From Acanthamoeba castellanii str. Neff (taxonomy: Eukaryota; Discosea; Longamoebia; Acanthamoebidae): 58,688 nucleotides of DNA. The DNA lies in assembly GCF_000313135.1 (NCBI RefSeq), contig NW_004457323.1:666965-725652 (forward strand), read 5' to 3'. A program made the translations under genes and the position numbers. Under the pieces are notes generated by a model. It did no database searches, was not told the DNA's origin, and saw nothing but the letters and a program-made list of their open reading frames with translations. Each line of letters begins with the position of its first letter. The stretch's first letter is position 1. Positions 1 to 10,991 of this stretch are shown one piece after another.

Positions 1-1061
1 CGGCATGCCTCCAGCGTCTGTTCAAGTACCGCCGGTGGAAGACGTCTCTGGCTTTATCACCAAGGCCCTCGCACTCATTAACCCCAAGGCTGCCTCGGCC
101 AAGGCCAGCAACACCGCATCCGCCACCAGCTCACCCATCATTGTACGCCTTCGCTCTCTTAATTTGATTGCCGACGTCGCTGCGACTGGTTTTCCACGTC
201 CTGACAATGCCTAACATTTCTGGCCGGTGCCAACGCAGCCAGCGAGCCTGCTTGATTCGCCGTTGTTCCCTGCGGGAAGTGAGAGCGAGGTGGCGACGAC
301 TGATCCGCTCGGGGCCCACAAGCAAGCGAAGCCCGCCAAGGCCACCAAGGCCGCCAAGACAGACAAAAAGAAAAAGTCGGACGACAAGCCCTTCTCCCCG
401 AGCTCTCACCGGCACAGCCTCGCCGACACGCTGAAGCACCTCATACCCGAGTCCAAGCCACACGTCAGCAAATCGCCCGCCAAGGTCTCCCTGATTCGCG
501 AACTTCTGTGTTTTGCAAGACCCGCGCTCAAGTGTTGGCTGACCCCCCCCCGACCCAACCCAAACAGAAGCGAGTCTCCGGCAGTGACGGCGCTGCACAG
601 CCAGGTGGCCGAACTCACAGCGCGCGTGGCCGAACTCGACCGAACGCAGACTCACATGGCCACCGACTCGAGCGAATCATCTTTCCCTGCACAACGGCTT
701 CGTCGACAAGAAGTACGCAGACCTTCGTTGGCTGTGAGATGTCGGTGACTCAGTGTGTGTCGTGTGTGGCGTGTTTTGACCTCAAATCTTGTGTTGGTGG
801 AGCAGGAATGTGCTGTCGGAAGATGAGCGAATGGACTCTGTGCTGCTGGCTCTCGCCGAGATGAAGCAGATCAAGGACATTCTCACCGGGCTCCTCCCGC
901 TGGAGGCTCCTGAGGCCTTTGACAGCTTCGACTCGCCCATCTCTTCGACGCCCACTGACTCAGCGCCAATGCCGTTGGCGCCCCCCGTTTTTGCCGTCGC
1001 CGACGACGCCGACGCTGATGCCGAACCCTTGCCAACCACCGGCGAAATGGCCCACGAATGA
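1..1061 (+). CDS. 3' part of an unknown host gene (Ser/Lys-rich, coiled-coil-like)
   Basis: The gene is cut by the window edge and spread over several exons. Readable blocks are an Ala-rich segment (about 5-135), a Ser/Lys-rich segment (about 230-505) that includes a KTDKKKK run, a short heptad-like block (VAELTARVAELDRTQ, about 600-650), and a final exon (about 808-1061) with DSVLLALAEMKQIKDILTG and an acidic/proline tail ending in TGA at 1059-1061. Candidate introns lie near 140-230, 505-569 and 737-806. The block near 660-740 reads best in a different frame from the heptad block, so there is an unrecognised intron or an indel. I recognise no family. The Lys-rich and coiled-coil content would suit a nuclear or scaffold protein, but that is a guess. 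Confidence 0.5.
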
Positions 1062-1322
1062 TTAATGATCTGCGCCACTTTGACCTCCAACGTTGGTGCA
1101 ACAAGTAGCACCCACGCCACGTCCGCTCCACTTGAGCCCCCGTGTTCGTCACGTCTTCCTCCCCTGCGAAAGCCAAAGACTGAATTCTTGGGATACCACG
1201 GCACACATGAAATGAATTGGTGGTCGAAGTTCTTGGCCTGGCGTTAGCAGAAACGGCACAACCAGAGAGAAGAAAAGGCAAAGCCCTGGGCGAGCTGCCG
1301 TCTGTACTGGCGCAGAGCATCG

Positions 1323-3922
1323 ATGGAGCGGAAGGTCGGTGTGGAGTGCTTTTTGGTGTGCGTGGGTCTGCTAGTGGTTGTGTTTGCGAATGCGAGCGCG
1401 GCGCTTTCGATGGACAGCGCCGTCCCGATGGAGTTCGCGTGGGCACCCACCCCGGACGGGTTGGGGAAGAGGGACTACATCTACCCCGAGCTGAGCTGCC
1501 CTCAGGCTCCTCAGCCTGTCGAGCTCCCGGCCAACTGGCGTGCGCACCTGGAACCTCACTTTGACCTGCTGGTCAAGACGTGGACCAACCAGTTCATCCT
1601 CACCAATCAGACCCTGGGTACTCATGATGCCTTCGCCTAGCTTGACGCGTGAACCACCTTCGGTGTGCATGAAGACAACTCATCAACCGCTCTGTGCGCG
1701 TCATCATCAGGTATGACCGCAGCGGTGGTCTACGATCAGAAAATTCTATGGAAGGTGGGACTGGGCTCTGCAGAGATGGGACCGAAGGCCAGACCCGTCA
1801 GTCCCGATAACATCTTCAGGATTGGTATGCTTCGAGCACTATTTTGCGCGAGTGATGACTCTGCTTACTAACTTGGATGGTTCTGGTTCAATGTAGGATC
1901 GATATCGAAGGTGTTTCCTGATCTGATGCTTCTCCAGCTCCGTGATCGTGGCGTCCTTGATCTCGATGAAGAGGTCCTCTTTCGTCTTGAAGGCCAGGAG
2001 TCGTTTTCCTGATAACTAACCCTATAACTGTGGTGGGTGATCATTGTAGATCGGCAAGAAGTTCCCTCAGTGGAAGTCCGCCATCCAGAACGTCTTTCCT
2101 ACGAAGCGGGGCATAACTTGGCGTCAGTTGGGATCCCATATGGCCGGCCTCCCACGCTCCTCGTAGGTCATCACACTCTCAAGATTGTTTAGTGCAACGA
2201 TGAACTCAGACTCCTCACGCACGCAGGCCGTGTGGCGGGTTATGGGGAGACTGCAACGTCACCACTGATGAGATACTGAGACGCATCAACTCGCAGAAAA
2301 CCATTCAACCCATCGGTACGTTGGAGTGTGGCTCCACTCAGACCAGCTTCAACATTGTTCTCACTCATCATTTCATTCCAAAGACACCAGACCATCGTAC
2401 AGCAATTTTGGGTTCGCCCTGCTTGGCCGTCTCCTTGAGGAGCTTGTTGGCGACAGCTTTGAATCGTACGTCGAGAAGAACATTCTCCAATCGTTGAACA
2501 TGACCAACACCGGATTCACGGTACGCCTCACAAACTTGTCCCACAACCGGTTGACCGAAGTGATCAAATTAATCGGGTGTGGCCATCAGTTTACACCCGA
2601 GGTAAAAAGCAAGATGGCTGTGGGCTACTTCGATGGAACGGACCAACCTGCGCCTCTTTATGATCTGGGATGGGAAGCTCCCGCAGGCCAGATGTACGCA
2701 CCATCACTTGAAAGGGAAGCTTCAGGGATGCAAGAGATCTCATGCTTTACATGTGCGCGTGTTAGGTATTCCACGGTGGAGGATCTGTGCCACTTGATGT
2801 CCCTCATCTTCAGGGACAACTACACCGAGTACACGATTCCATCGCAGATTCTTGACGGCCAGACCATCAAGGAATGGCTGATCCCTCTCTACGACTCAGC
2901 TGCAGCCAAGTATGGTGTACGCACAGCAATGACACCTCACACAGTTGTCGTAGCTTATACTGAGATGAACCTTCTTCTTTCAGCTTACCTCCATGGGCAT
3001 GCCTTGGGAGAATCTACTCTTGACCTATCCAGGAAACCCAAACTACTGGCAAAAGGGAAAGGTACAGCGCGTCCACACCCATCTCTCTTGAATGATGGCC
3101 GCAGGGTAACCCGTGTGAATGTGAATCAGAGCGGAGCGGTGTTTGGCTATACTGCTGAAATAATGATGATCCCCGAACTCAAGCTTGGCGTAGCGGTGTT
3201 GATGAATGGTACGCACTGGGACCCCCTCCATTGCCCGTCAGGATGCACCTCACCCTAACACATGCACGAACCGTGAATACAGGCGGGCTTGGTGGACCGG
3301 CACTTACTGCAGCGCTACAGGCGAACGCTGTGCTGGTTCCTCCACTAACTCAGCTTCTGAGCCAAGTTCAAGTCCCTCCTGCCCTCCCGCCCCATCCCCA
3401 GAACATCGTTGGATCCTACAAGGCATACAACAATGACCCGCTCCCCCCAATCTTCCAAGGTATCCATCATCCATCCCATGCAAAGTGTGCGTTCTCCTTT
3501 GAGTCCTCATCATTGATGATCGCCAGGAATCACTGCGGACGTGAGGTTGATTCAGGATGAGACCAACAGGACAAGGGTGCTCATCACCATCTACATTGGG
3601 CATGACACCACCCCATTCTTCTCAGCCCTACTGGACTACTATGAGGCCTTCAACAAGGACCCCAACCAGCTGATCCTTCAAGTGGCCATCTCCTGTGCGT
3701 TCCCTTGTCTCTTGTTTTGCCCCTGTTGGGGTTGGTGGATGATGATCTGCTTATCACTCACCCATTGAATGATGAGCAGCCACCCATCCTGATCTGTGTG
3801 AGGAGGTCCTTGGTGGAGGCAACCAACTGGTCTACTTCACCATGAACCCCACAACTGGTGTGGCCACCACCTTTGAGCTAAAGGGGCTCTACTATGGCTT
3901 CATCTTTCATCATGCCTTGTGA
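1323..3922 (+). CDS. Secreted serine beta-lactamase / penicillin-binding-like hydrolase, multi-exon
   Basis: The first exon encodes a hydrophobic signal peptide (FLVCVGLLVVVFANASAA), so the product should enter the secretory route. Later exons give the class C beta-lactamase/LACTB-like motifs in order. These are the SxxK nucleophile as GSISK near 1897-1915, an LGSHMAGLPR block near 2125-2160 (normally SHtSGLp), the YxN motif in YSNFGFALLGRLLEEL near 2400-2450, and a GY-type third motif in NQSGAVFGYTAE near 3124-3160. The C-terminal exons run to TGA at 3920-3922. All core catalytic motifs are present, although His of the usual HxG motif is not evident. The family covers amide and ester hydrolases; in amoebae they are often annotated as beta-lactamase-domain proteins. 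The substrate is unknown. Several GT-AG introns interrupt the gene and exact boundaries are approximate. Confidence 0.82.
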
Positions 3923-4753
3923 ACAGTCATTAGTTTTACATCACCATTTGTTATTTACAATTACCTGGTACAGTCTGGTGTCAGACTGCTCTCTTTGCTG
4001 GCCATCTTGTAGTTTCAATTCACATTTTGTAATAAAAAATCTTAAGAGTTTGTCCTTTCTGTGGACAGGCAGAAATTGGTTGGTTGAATTCCAAGTCAAG
4101 CCCAGTGCATGTGAATAGGGCACACAGGCCCCATTGTGTGATCCCAGAGTGACTTCCTGACCATAATAACACTCAAGATTGACTCAGCTTGTGAATGCAA
4201 TTGTTTGCACACCAAGCACACAGGGGACTGCTGCCACTGGGTGGTGCTTTGTTTATTTCATCACAATTAGGGGGGACACCATGTCTGATTCCACTTCAAC
4301 AGGTTGTGATGTCCACTACTGGGCTGCATTAGAGGGCATGTGTGGGTGCATGACTGCTGGTGTGTTGAGTACCAAGGTCAGCACAGCAGCACTCCAATCA
4401 GGCTGGAGGAACCTGGAGAGCAGTCTCTGCAACTTCTTCACCTTCTGGCAGATCCTGGATGGTTTGACACCCATCCATCTCTCATTATTGTCTTCATCCT
4501 TGTTGTTTTTGTCTTTTAGGGTTAAATAGTTATCTATTTACACATTTTTTTTAACATGTTAACACTATGCCAGGCAACAAGCTGCCATGGCCAGATGAAA
4601 AACCTAAGTACAAAAAGTACAAAAGGAAAAGGGGGGGAAAGGGGGAGAGAGAAAAACAGGCCAGTAAAACCAGACCAAAAGAGTTGCCCAGGTGGGCTCA
4701 GGAAGCCAGGGGCTCATGCCAACTGAGGCTTGTAATGGCTGGCTGGGTGCAAC
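3923..4753. other. Non-coding CpG-poor tract
   Basis: After the beta-lactamase-like stop the sequence becomes AT/TG-rich and poor in CpG. A run of T's near 4547-4553 and a Lys-rich open stretch (about 4567-4760, KYKKYKRKRGGKG) are visible. I see no conserved protein. The style matches the CpG-depleted repeats that follow, so this is probably old repeat-derived DNA. Confidence 0.5.
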
Positions 4754-5452
4754 CTAGCTGCCTGTACAGTGTGCAACATTTTTGTCATGGTGCTTGTGGT
4801 GTAGGTGGTTGCTTTTGCCCTTGCCTTCATTGTTGTCCTGGCCATCCTGGCTGTCCTTCTTGTGCATTAGTTGCTGATGAGGGTGCAGGTGCCCCAGGTG
4901 GGCTTTGCCCTGAATGGTGGCCATGGCAAGGTGCAGACATGCCTTGGCCTGCTTGGCTGTTGTTGTGTTGCCCATGGCATGCTTGAGGAAGGCCTTTGCT
5001 GGCCTTGAGAGTGTGCCAAAGGGTGACATGATGAATGGCACCACCTTGGTGATCAAGCTGTCAGCTACTGCTGGGCTGTATTTTGTGGCCTTGCAGTTGA
5101 CAGCTCAGTTGAAGGCCTTGGCACATGATCTAGCAGGTCCACTGCAGTGGCAGTGGTGGGCAGCCACAGGTCTGTGTAACAGTGCATGGGTGGGTGTGGT
5201 ATGGCACTCAGGGTTGGGCCTTTCTCCTGTCATGGTGTTAACACTTTGAGTGATGCTCTGGTCACTGTATTTGTAGTCCAGGTTGCCACTGCCTTCATCC
5301 CTGTCACTGCTGCTGCTGCAGGTGTCATTGTTCTTGTCATCTTGACCATCTTTGCCCTCATCCTGTTGCCCTTGTTGTTGTTGTTGTTGAGTGTGTTGTC
5401 CATGGCAAAGGGCATGGCAGTGTAGTGCCCAGGGCACATGGTTTCCACACAC
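4754..5452 (-). pseudogene. Reverse-transcriptase-type retroelement fragment, CpG-depleted
   Basis: Read on the minus strand, the segment around 5105-4960 gives KATKYSPAVADSLITKVVPF and then IMSPFGTLSRPAKAFLKHAM. This resembles the C-terminal tail of protist retroelement ORFs, where the polymerase is followed by a 'vvPFvisxfG.lgxxAxxfL' block. A Gln/Asp/Ser-rich stretch (about 5400-5280) lies upstream and a His/Lys-rich tail downstream. No polymerase core is present, so it is a 3' fragment. CpG is nearly absent and TpG/CpA abundant, as in the transposon copy next to it. The family call rests on recall of a motif pattern and is tentative. Confidence 0.4.
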
Positions 5453-5477
5453 AGTGGCAATCAGCTGCAGCCCCTAT

Positions 5478-5592
5478 CACTCACACACCATGTTCACAAA
5501 AGTACTGCTTTCGCTGCACATACACATATATCACTTGTGCAGATTTTACTTAACAAAAGGTGCCACTGGCACCTTTTTCTGGACACAGTGTT
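5478..5592 (+). repeat. Detached 115-bp transposon terminus
   Basis: This block is nearly identical to 56292-56406, the right end of the complete transposon, and lies in the same orientation. It includes the inner palindrome AAAAGGTGCCACTGGCACC and the terminal GGACACAGTGTT. The differences seen include CCGGA to CTGGA, a CpG loss. The decayed copy beside it is inverted relative to the complete copy, so this end faces the wrong way to be that copy's own terminus. It must come from another insertion or a local rearrangement. Confidence 0.8.
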
Positions 5593-5602
5593 TGTTGTTC
5601 TT

Positions 5603-8106
5603 TCATTTCCTGCTGGTTGCTGTCATCTTTCTACCACTGCTTCTGCTGCTGCCATCACTCTGCTTGTTGTGATTGTTGTTGTTGGCCTTGTTGTTGTTGT
5701 TGTCATTGTTAATCCATTGCAGGTCAGAGTCCATCAGTTTGGCCCTTGCCTTTCTTGGAGTGGTCTTCTTCTTCTTTGTCCTCCTCTTTTTGAATTGTGT
5801 TGGTTGGCCAAGAAGCTTGGTGAGTGGCTTGGTGAATTGGGGGAGATACTTTTTCTGGAGAGCAAGCTCTGCCTTGTGCTTGATGGTAGATGGTTCCTCT
5901 TCAGCCTTACCCTTGCCATGTTTCTTGGTAGCTGTAAAGAACAAGCATGTGGTGAGCTTGGAACTTTACCAGCAAAATGAAAATGTACTGGTTGGGGTGG
6001 TTGGAGTGGTGCCAGAAGCTTCAGTGGCTGCATGAACAGCCTGATGAAAGGCCTCCATCTGCCTTTTGATCATGCTCCAGTGGTTGGTGATTAGTGACCA
6101 GAAGTTCTCTGGCAAGAGGGAAGTAGTTAGACTTGTGGGGAGAAGAACAAAAGAACTCAGAAGAAAGGACATACTCTTGGAAGGGGCTTGGTGTTGGTAG
6201 TGCTTATAATGATGAAGCACAGCAATCATGTCATTGGCACTCAATTCCCTGAAGGCACCAGAGTTGAGGTTGTCAAGGGAGATGAACACCTGACCCTCTG
6301 GAATGAGGCGATTGAGTTCCTTGATAAGACTGGAAAAGGGGAACAGTTAGTGAGGACTCAAAACAAAGGTGAAGAGTTAGAGTAGAAATAACATACTCCA
6401 CCACTCCTGGAGCATGGAACAGGGCCCTTAAGGTAGTTGAGTACTTCTGCAGAGTGGTGGGCTTTGGTGCAGCATGACCCTCAAGCGTTTTCTGTGAGGT
6501 GTGGGGTGATGAGTAATGGTTTGAAATATGAGGGTGGTGGACACACCAGGTGCTCAGCAAGAGCATTGTAGTCCCACTGAGTTGATGTAGTTCTCAAAGC
6601 CAGAGATGTGGTTGAGGATGATCCAGCTGAGTTCCATCCCTGCAGCTGCTGGCACAACTTCATAGACATTCTCCCACTGCCAGTGCTCAATGAGGTTCCA
6701 GACCACAACTCTGTGGTTACAATTGACAGCCTCTGGAAGGTTAAAAGTTAGTACCCAAAAAAACCACTGCACATTGGGAATTGTGAATAGCCTAAAAACT
6801 GAATGGCCATGAGTGCAGCTAAATTGAAGTGGTGTGGGAAGTAATACCAAACTCATCAACATTGTTTTGGTCAAGGCACTCATCTTCATTGAGAAATCTA
6901 ACAATGAAGGGCTTGGTTGTGAGACACCCTCCATCCACAACAGACTGCAGCAAGTGACGAATTCCTGGAACTGTCACTGGGTGATGCTGTTCTGATGGCA
7001 GTGCAGGTGGTTAGCAAGTGAAAGCATCTACACATTGCCATAATGAAAAGAGGAGTTGTACCAAAGATGGTGCAGTTCCAAACATCAAGGTGGCATGATG
7101 TGGGTTGAACCCAGGTACAGTGCAAAGTTGAAGGGTCGATGCAATTGAGCTGCTCCTTCTGCTGGTGAATTGCTTGGTTGTTGTGGGTCACCTGAAGGCT
7201 GGCACTGATGATGTTGGGGTTGGACTGAAGTGATTGGAAATTTGGGAGTGTATGAATTTTCGTTTCTGAATAGTAAGGTGGAGGTCAGCAACACAAACTG
7301 TTAGAGAACATGGTTCTCACAGGTCAAATAAAAAACCAATGCGCATTGGGGAAAAGAGTTGACAAATAAAAAACTGATGTGCATTGGGAAAAGAGTTGAC
7401 AAATAAAAAACTGATGCGCATCAGGAAAAGAGTTGACAAATAAAAAACTGATGTGCATAGGGAAAAGAGTTGACAAATAAAAAACCAGATGCACATTGGG
7501 AAAAGAGTTGACAAATAAAAAACCAGATGTGCATTGGGAAAGGAGTCCACAAATAAAAAACTGATGTGCATTGGTTTGGAACTTGTCAGTGTGGTGAACA
7601 GTAAAAACACACAAAGTGTACATACCTAGCTCCAGGTCAGGCAGCACAAGTAGTCTGGCAGCCTCCTTGTGTTGCTCTTTGGTGTTGCCTGCAGAGTACT
7701 GGCACACCACTGGCTGCTTGTGTGGCTTGGTCTTGATCTCCTCTGCCTCCATCTCCTTGTCCATGTCAATCACCTCTGGGTGTGTGTGTTTCCTCTCCTT
7801 GTGCTCTTCCTCTACCAGCTTGTGCTTCCTTGGTGGTGCTTGGTGCTCCTCCTCCTCCAGCTCCTCCACCTCCAACTCCTCCTCCTGCTCCTCCTCCAGT
7901 GCTTCCTCTCCCTTCTCCTCCTCTTTCTCCTCCTCCACTATGTCCTCCTCCACCCCCTTCTCCTCCTCCTTCTGCACCTCCCCCTGCTTCTCCTCCTGCT
8001 CCTCCTCCTCCAGCTCCTTCTCCTGCTCTTCCTCCTCCTCTGCCTCCTTTTCCTTCCTCTCCTCCTCCTCCACTTCCACATCCATTGGCTCTTTCACTCC
8101 CTCCTC
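5603..8106 (-). pseudogene. Decayed copy of the transposon accessory gene
   Basis: Minus-strand exons match the accessory gene at 52054-56133: the Lys/Glu-rich exon (about 8097-7628), the intron with palindrome repeats (7576-7327), and the exons encoding EDERLDQNNV-like, WQWENVYEVVPAAAGMELSW, FISLDNLNSGAFRELSANDM and KKYLPQFTKPLTKLLGQPTQF blocks. The 5' end is deleted: exon 1 breaks at about 8106 and runs directly into repeat units. The 3' end diverges after GQPTQF into an Arg/Lys/Asn-rich tail stopping at 5603. Loss of the start and last exon makes it non-functional as this gene. Confidence 0.8.
7327..7576 (-). repeat. Palindrome/T-run intronic array, seven decayed units
   Basis: There are seven units of about 38 bp. 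On the minus strand, which is the gene's sense, each reads a palindrome of the type CCAATGCGCATTGG or CTGATGCGCATCAG followed by TTTTTTATTTGTCAACTCTT. The complete copy has CCCGATGCGCATCGGG and GTCGAC at these places, so most differences are CpG transitions. The array lies in the first intron of the decayed accessory gene. Confidence 0.9.
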
Positions 8107-8108
8107 TC

Positions 8109-8218
8109 ACCAGGTTTTTTATTTGTTGACTTGCTTCCTGATGTGCATCAGGTTTTTTATTTGTCAACTCTTATCCCAATGTGCATCAGTTTTATTTTGT
8201 TGTCCTGTTTCCTGATGG
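8109..8218 (+). repeat. Palindrome/T-run units upstream of the decayed transposase gene
   Basis: About three degenerate units (palindrome core such as CTGATGTGCATCAG, then TTTTTTATTTGTCAAC). They are oriented sense to the transposase reading frame and equivalent to 51746-51881 of the complete copy. They now abut the broken accessory exon, so the promoter deletion probably had one breakpoint inside this array. Confidence 0.85.
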
Positions 8219-8420
8219 CATCAGGTTTGTAAAGTTGTCCCATATTTTCCTCAACTCCACTGTTATTAGTTGTGAGCTCATTGGTCTGGAGTTCCAAGAA
8301 ACACAATGTTCACCAATCCAGAAAAACCACATCTATCCATTATGTGGCCATTGGGAATCAGAGGTATCACACCAAATGTTTAAATACCTCTCCAGTGTCA
8401 TTCAGTTGTTCTCCACCTCA

Positions 8421-10693
8421 ATGAGCCACTCTCTCCCCACCAACACAGAGGTCCTCGCCTCTACCCTACTATCCCCAATCTTTGGCCAGTCCTCACAAGC
8501 CACAGCTCAAACTCCAAGGAAGAGAGTTCTCTGAACTGCTGAAGAGTGAATCCCCAAAAAGCGTCGCCTGCTTGTCAGCAATGATCACATCAATACTGTT
8601 CTTGCATCATTCTGTTGTTGTAAGAAATGCCTTGATAACTTCTCCTTTGCTGACATTCTCAACACCACACAACCCTTTGCAGATCTCAATGAATGCAATT
8701 GCACCACCTACATCATCAACATCATGTCAGCCAGCTGTGTCTCAACACTACCTGAGTGCCACATTGCTGCTCTACAAGGTGCATGGTTTCAGAAGTGGTG
8801 TTCTGCTAAACAGATTTTCATTTCTGGTGGGCGTGTCCCAATACACAACACCACTGGACTGCAATGTCCCTCAAATACCCACTTATGGCTAGCCACTTTC
8901 TTTGATGTTATTGGAGATCGCCTTCCTGATGCCACCATCCATTTACCTATTTCTTTGACTTGGCAAGAAGTGCACTCTATGTGTGCCAATGCTCATCCCT
9001 CAACTGTTCCTGTGCTCACCTATTCTGCTATGCTCAAACACATTGCTTCCCACTTTGCCTATGTGAAGTTGCCTAAGAACTCACGCCTTGGCAAGTGCTC
9101 TGCTTGCATTGACTTTGCACAGCAATGCTTGAGAGCCAAAAGCCCTCTTGAGGCAGCACAGTTTGCAAGTGCATGGACTCACCACCTTGCACTTTCTTCT
9201 GCAGAACGCCTCAGTTACAAGGACCAATGCCACCAAGCAACAAGTCGACCAAGTCTTTACATGAGCCTGATCATTGACTACTCCAACCCACTCCCTCTCC
9301 CCACCCACACTCCTGTGCCAAAGGCCTGGATGCACTTTGGCAACTGGTTCACCATGGTTCTTGGTGGTCTCATTGACCACAGCCATGGCAAACACCTCTT
9401 TCTACACCCTCAGCCCTTTTGGCCAAAAGATGCTAACCTTGTCATCTCCACACTCTTTCACCACATCTGAACTCACATTTTGACTAACACCACCTCCAAC
9501 ACTCACCCTTCTATCCTCTACCTGCAGGCTGACAATTGTGCTGCTGAGAACAAGAATGTCTTCATGCTTGCCTTCCTCAGTCTCCTGGTCAGCCTGGATA
9601 TGTTCCAAGAGGTCTACCTGAGCTTTCTGTTGGTTGGGCATACACATAAAGACATTGACCAGCTCTTCTCCACTGCTCAGACAAAGTTCCATACCTCTTC
9701 CATTCACACCCCAAGGTAATGGTCATCACTCTTTTTTTGTCTTGATTGTTTTCCTGATGCGCATTGGGTTTTTTATTTGTTGACTCATTACCCCAATGCA
9801 CATCAGTTTTTTCTGTCAGCATTAATGATTGCCCCTTTTTGTTCACCTTCCTAACTTCATCTTCAAATTTCAGTCAACTTTCTGGTTTTCTTGAGCAGGC
9901 TTACCAATCCACCAGCCCAGCTCCTTCCCTGCACACCCTTGAAACTGTTTGGGACTGGAAGAGCTGGCTTGGAAATCACATGCATGGCCTGACTGGTCAC
10001 TCCACCCCCCATGTTTTCCATTTTTTATGTGATGCTTCAGGCAAACCAGTGATCTGGGACAAAGCCTACCACACCCAAGGAGCCTACTCTGAGCCATACC
10101 AGCTTCTCACATCCATTCTGACTGGTTTGCTCCTCACTATGTTGCACACACCCCACCAAAAGATATCACAACTTACACAAACCACATCAGGAGCACCTTT
10201 CACTATCCCACCTCAGCAATTTCCACCTGAAGTGCTTACTGAGTTGGCTGACAACTGCTGTGCTCCACTGTTCCTTGAGGCTGAGCTAAGTGAGTGGGCT
10301 GATATCTTTGAAGCACATGAGGCTCTTGTTTCAAGCTCCCAACCAACCTGTGATAACTTGATTTTTGATGGACTCACAGCTCACCCCATCACTAATCCTC
10401 TCCTTGATGGTCCATTGTTCTGTCTCCAAACCAGGGTCAAGGTTGTCCACACACAGACTACACCCCAAGTCCAACATTTCAACTTTGCTCCTGGTCAGTG
10501 GGTTGCTGTCCAGGCTGATGCTGATGAAGACACTCAGGACTTTTGCTGGTGGAACTTCACTAATGGATGCTGGACTGACCATGGCTCAGAAAGCACTGTT
10601 CCAATGGGGTCTGTTTTAGCTTGTGGCTTTGACTTTAACGCCAACACTGGAGTTCCCCCACCCACCCTTCAAGAAATATTTAGACACCTGTAA
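8421..10693 (+). pseudogene. Decayed transposase gene
   Basis: This matches the transposase of the complete element throughout: MSHSLPTNTEVLAST at the start (8421), FCCCKKCLDNFSFADIL, LYMSLIIDYSNPLPLPTHTP, LQADNCAAENKNVFMLAFL, GHTHKDIDQLFS and the C-terminal block to TAA at 10691-10693. It is dead for several reasons. A CGA arginine codon has become TGA at 9468-9470 (the complete copy keeps CGA at 50356-50358, minus strand). A 7-bp deletion near 8790 shifts the frame, about 100 bp around an intron is lost near 8763, and the block before HWWN is deleted. GHTHEDIDQ reads GHTHKDIDQ here, changing a conserved acidic residue. Confidence 0.85.
9752..9808 (+). repeat. Two palindrome/T-run units in the transposase intron
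   Basis: The intron runs from GTAATGG at about 9717 to TTTCAG at about 9873. It carries CCTGATGCGCATTGGG and a second weaker palindrome, each followed by T-rich sequence, in sense orientation. The same intron in the complete copy carries the units at 50020-50073. Confidence 0.88.
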
Positions 10694-10802
10694 ATAAAAC
10701 TTCTCTTCTCTGTGTACATTCAAATTCCACAGTGTTTTTATCTCATGTACACCTGTTTTTAGTTTCATTAAAAAGTACCACTGTCACCTTTTTCTGGACA
10801 CA

Positions 10803-10991
10803 GTGTTTCTTGTGGGTCAGTACTGCAACAACACTACTCCCTGTTGCAACCCCAATCTGGGTTTCAGCCTGGAAGTGAGGTGCAATCAAGTGTACCACCA
10901 TTGCACATTGTGCCTGCCCATAGGAGAAATCTGCAACCAGGGTGACCTGTGTTGCACCGGCCACCACTGTCCATCCACTGGTATGTGCTAA
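10803..10991 (+). CDS. Cysteine-rich (CC-motif) protein fragment, 5' end replaced by the transposon
   Basis: The open frame begins within the last bases of the transposon end (GTGTT, 10803-10807) and runs to TAA at 10989-10991. It encodes about 60 residues with 10 cysteines, in the spacing YCNNTTPCCNP ... RCN ... CTLC ... EICNQGDLCC ... HHCPSTGMC. The paired-Cys pattern is typical of small secreted disulfide-knot domains. AATAAA overlaps the stop (TGCTAATAAAG), a plausible poly(A) signal. The transposon end therefore sits inside what was a coding exon of a cysteine-rich host gene. No signal peptide remains. The function is unknown. Confidence 0.5.
   Translation: MFLVGQYCNNTTPCCNPNLGFSLEVRCNQVYHHCTLCLPIGEICNQGDLCCTGHHCPSTGMC

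Larger units (their letters stand above)
5593..10807 (-). mobile_element. Decayed, inverted copy of the 7.4-kb TIR transposon
   Basis: From about 5794 to 10807 this is the reverse complement of about 48974-55189 of the complete copy, with deletions. It ends at 10807 with the same GGACACAGTGTT terminus. Missing are the last large exon of the accessory gene, the shared promoter with the accessory gene's N-terminus (about 51845-52280 in the complete copy), about 100 bp around one transposase intron, a 7-bp piece, and a block encoding the WICKII...HVH segment. Differences are dominated by CpG to TpG/CpA. 5593-5793 is not shared and instead encodes an Asn/Lys-rich tail. The copy cannot be autonomous. 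Confidence 0.85.

Noticed and set aside
7327..7576. Bacterial rho-independent terminators
   Set aside because: Hairpin plus T-run looks right, but the setting is a eukaryotic intron with multiple tandem copies; bacterial termination is not supported.
7669..8232. Leu-, Ser- or Pro-rich genes antisense to the Glu/Lys exon
   Set aside because: These are shadow translations of the GAG/AAG-rich exon, in this copy and at 52011-52710.
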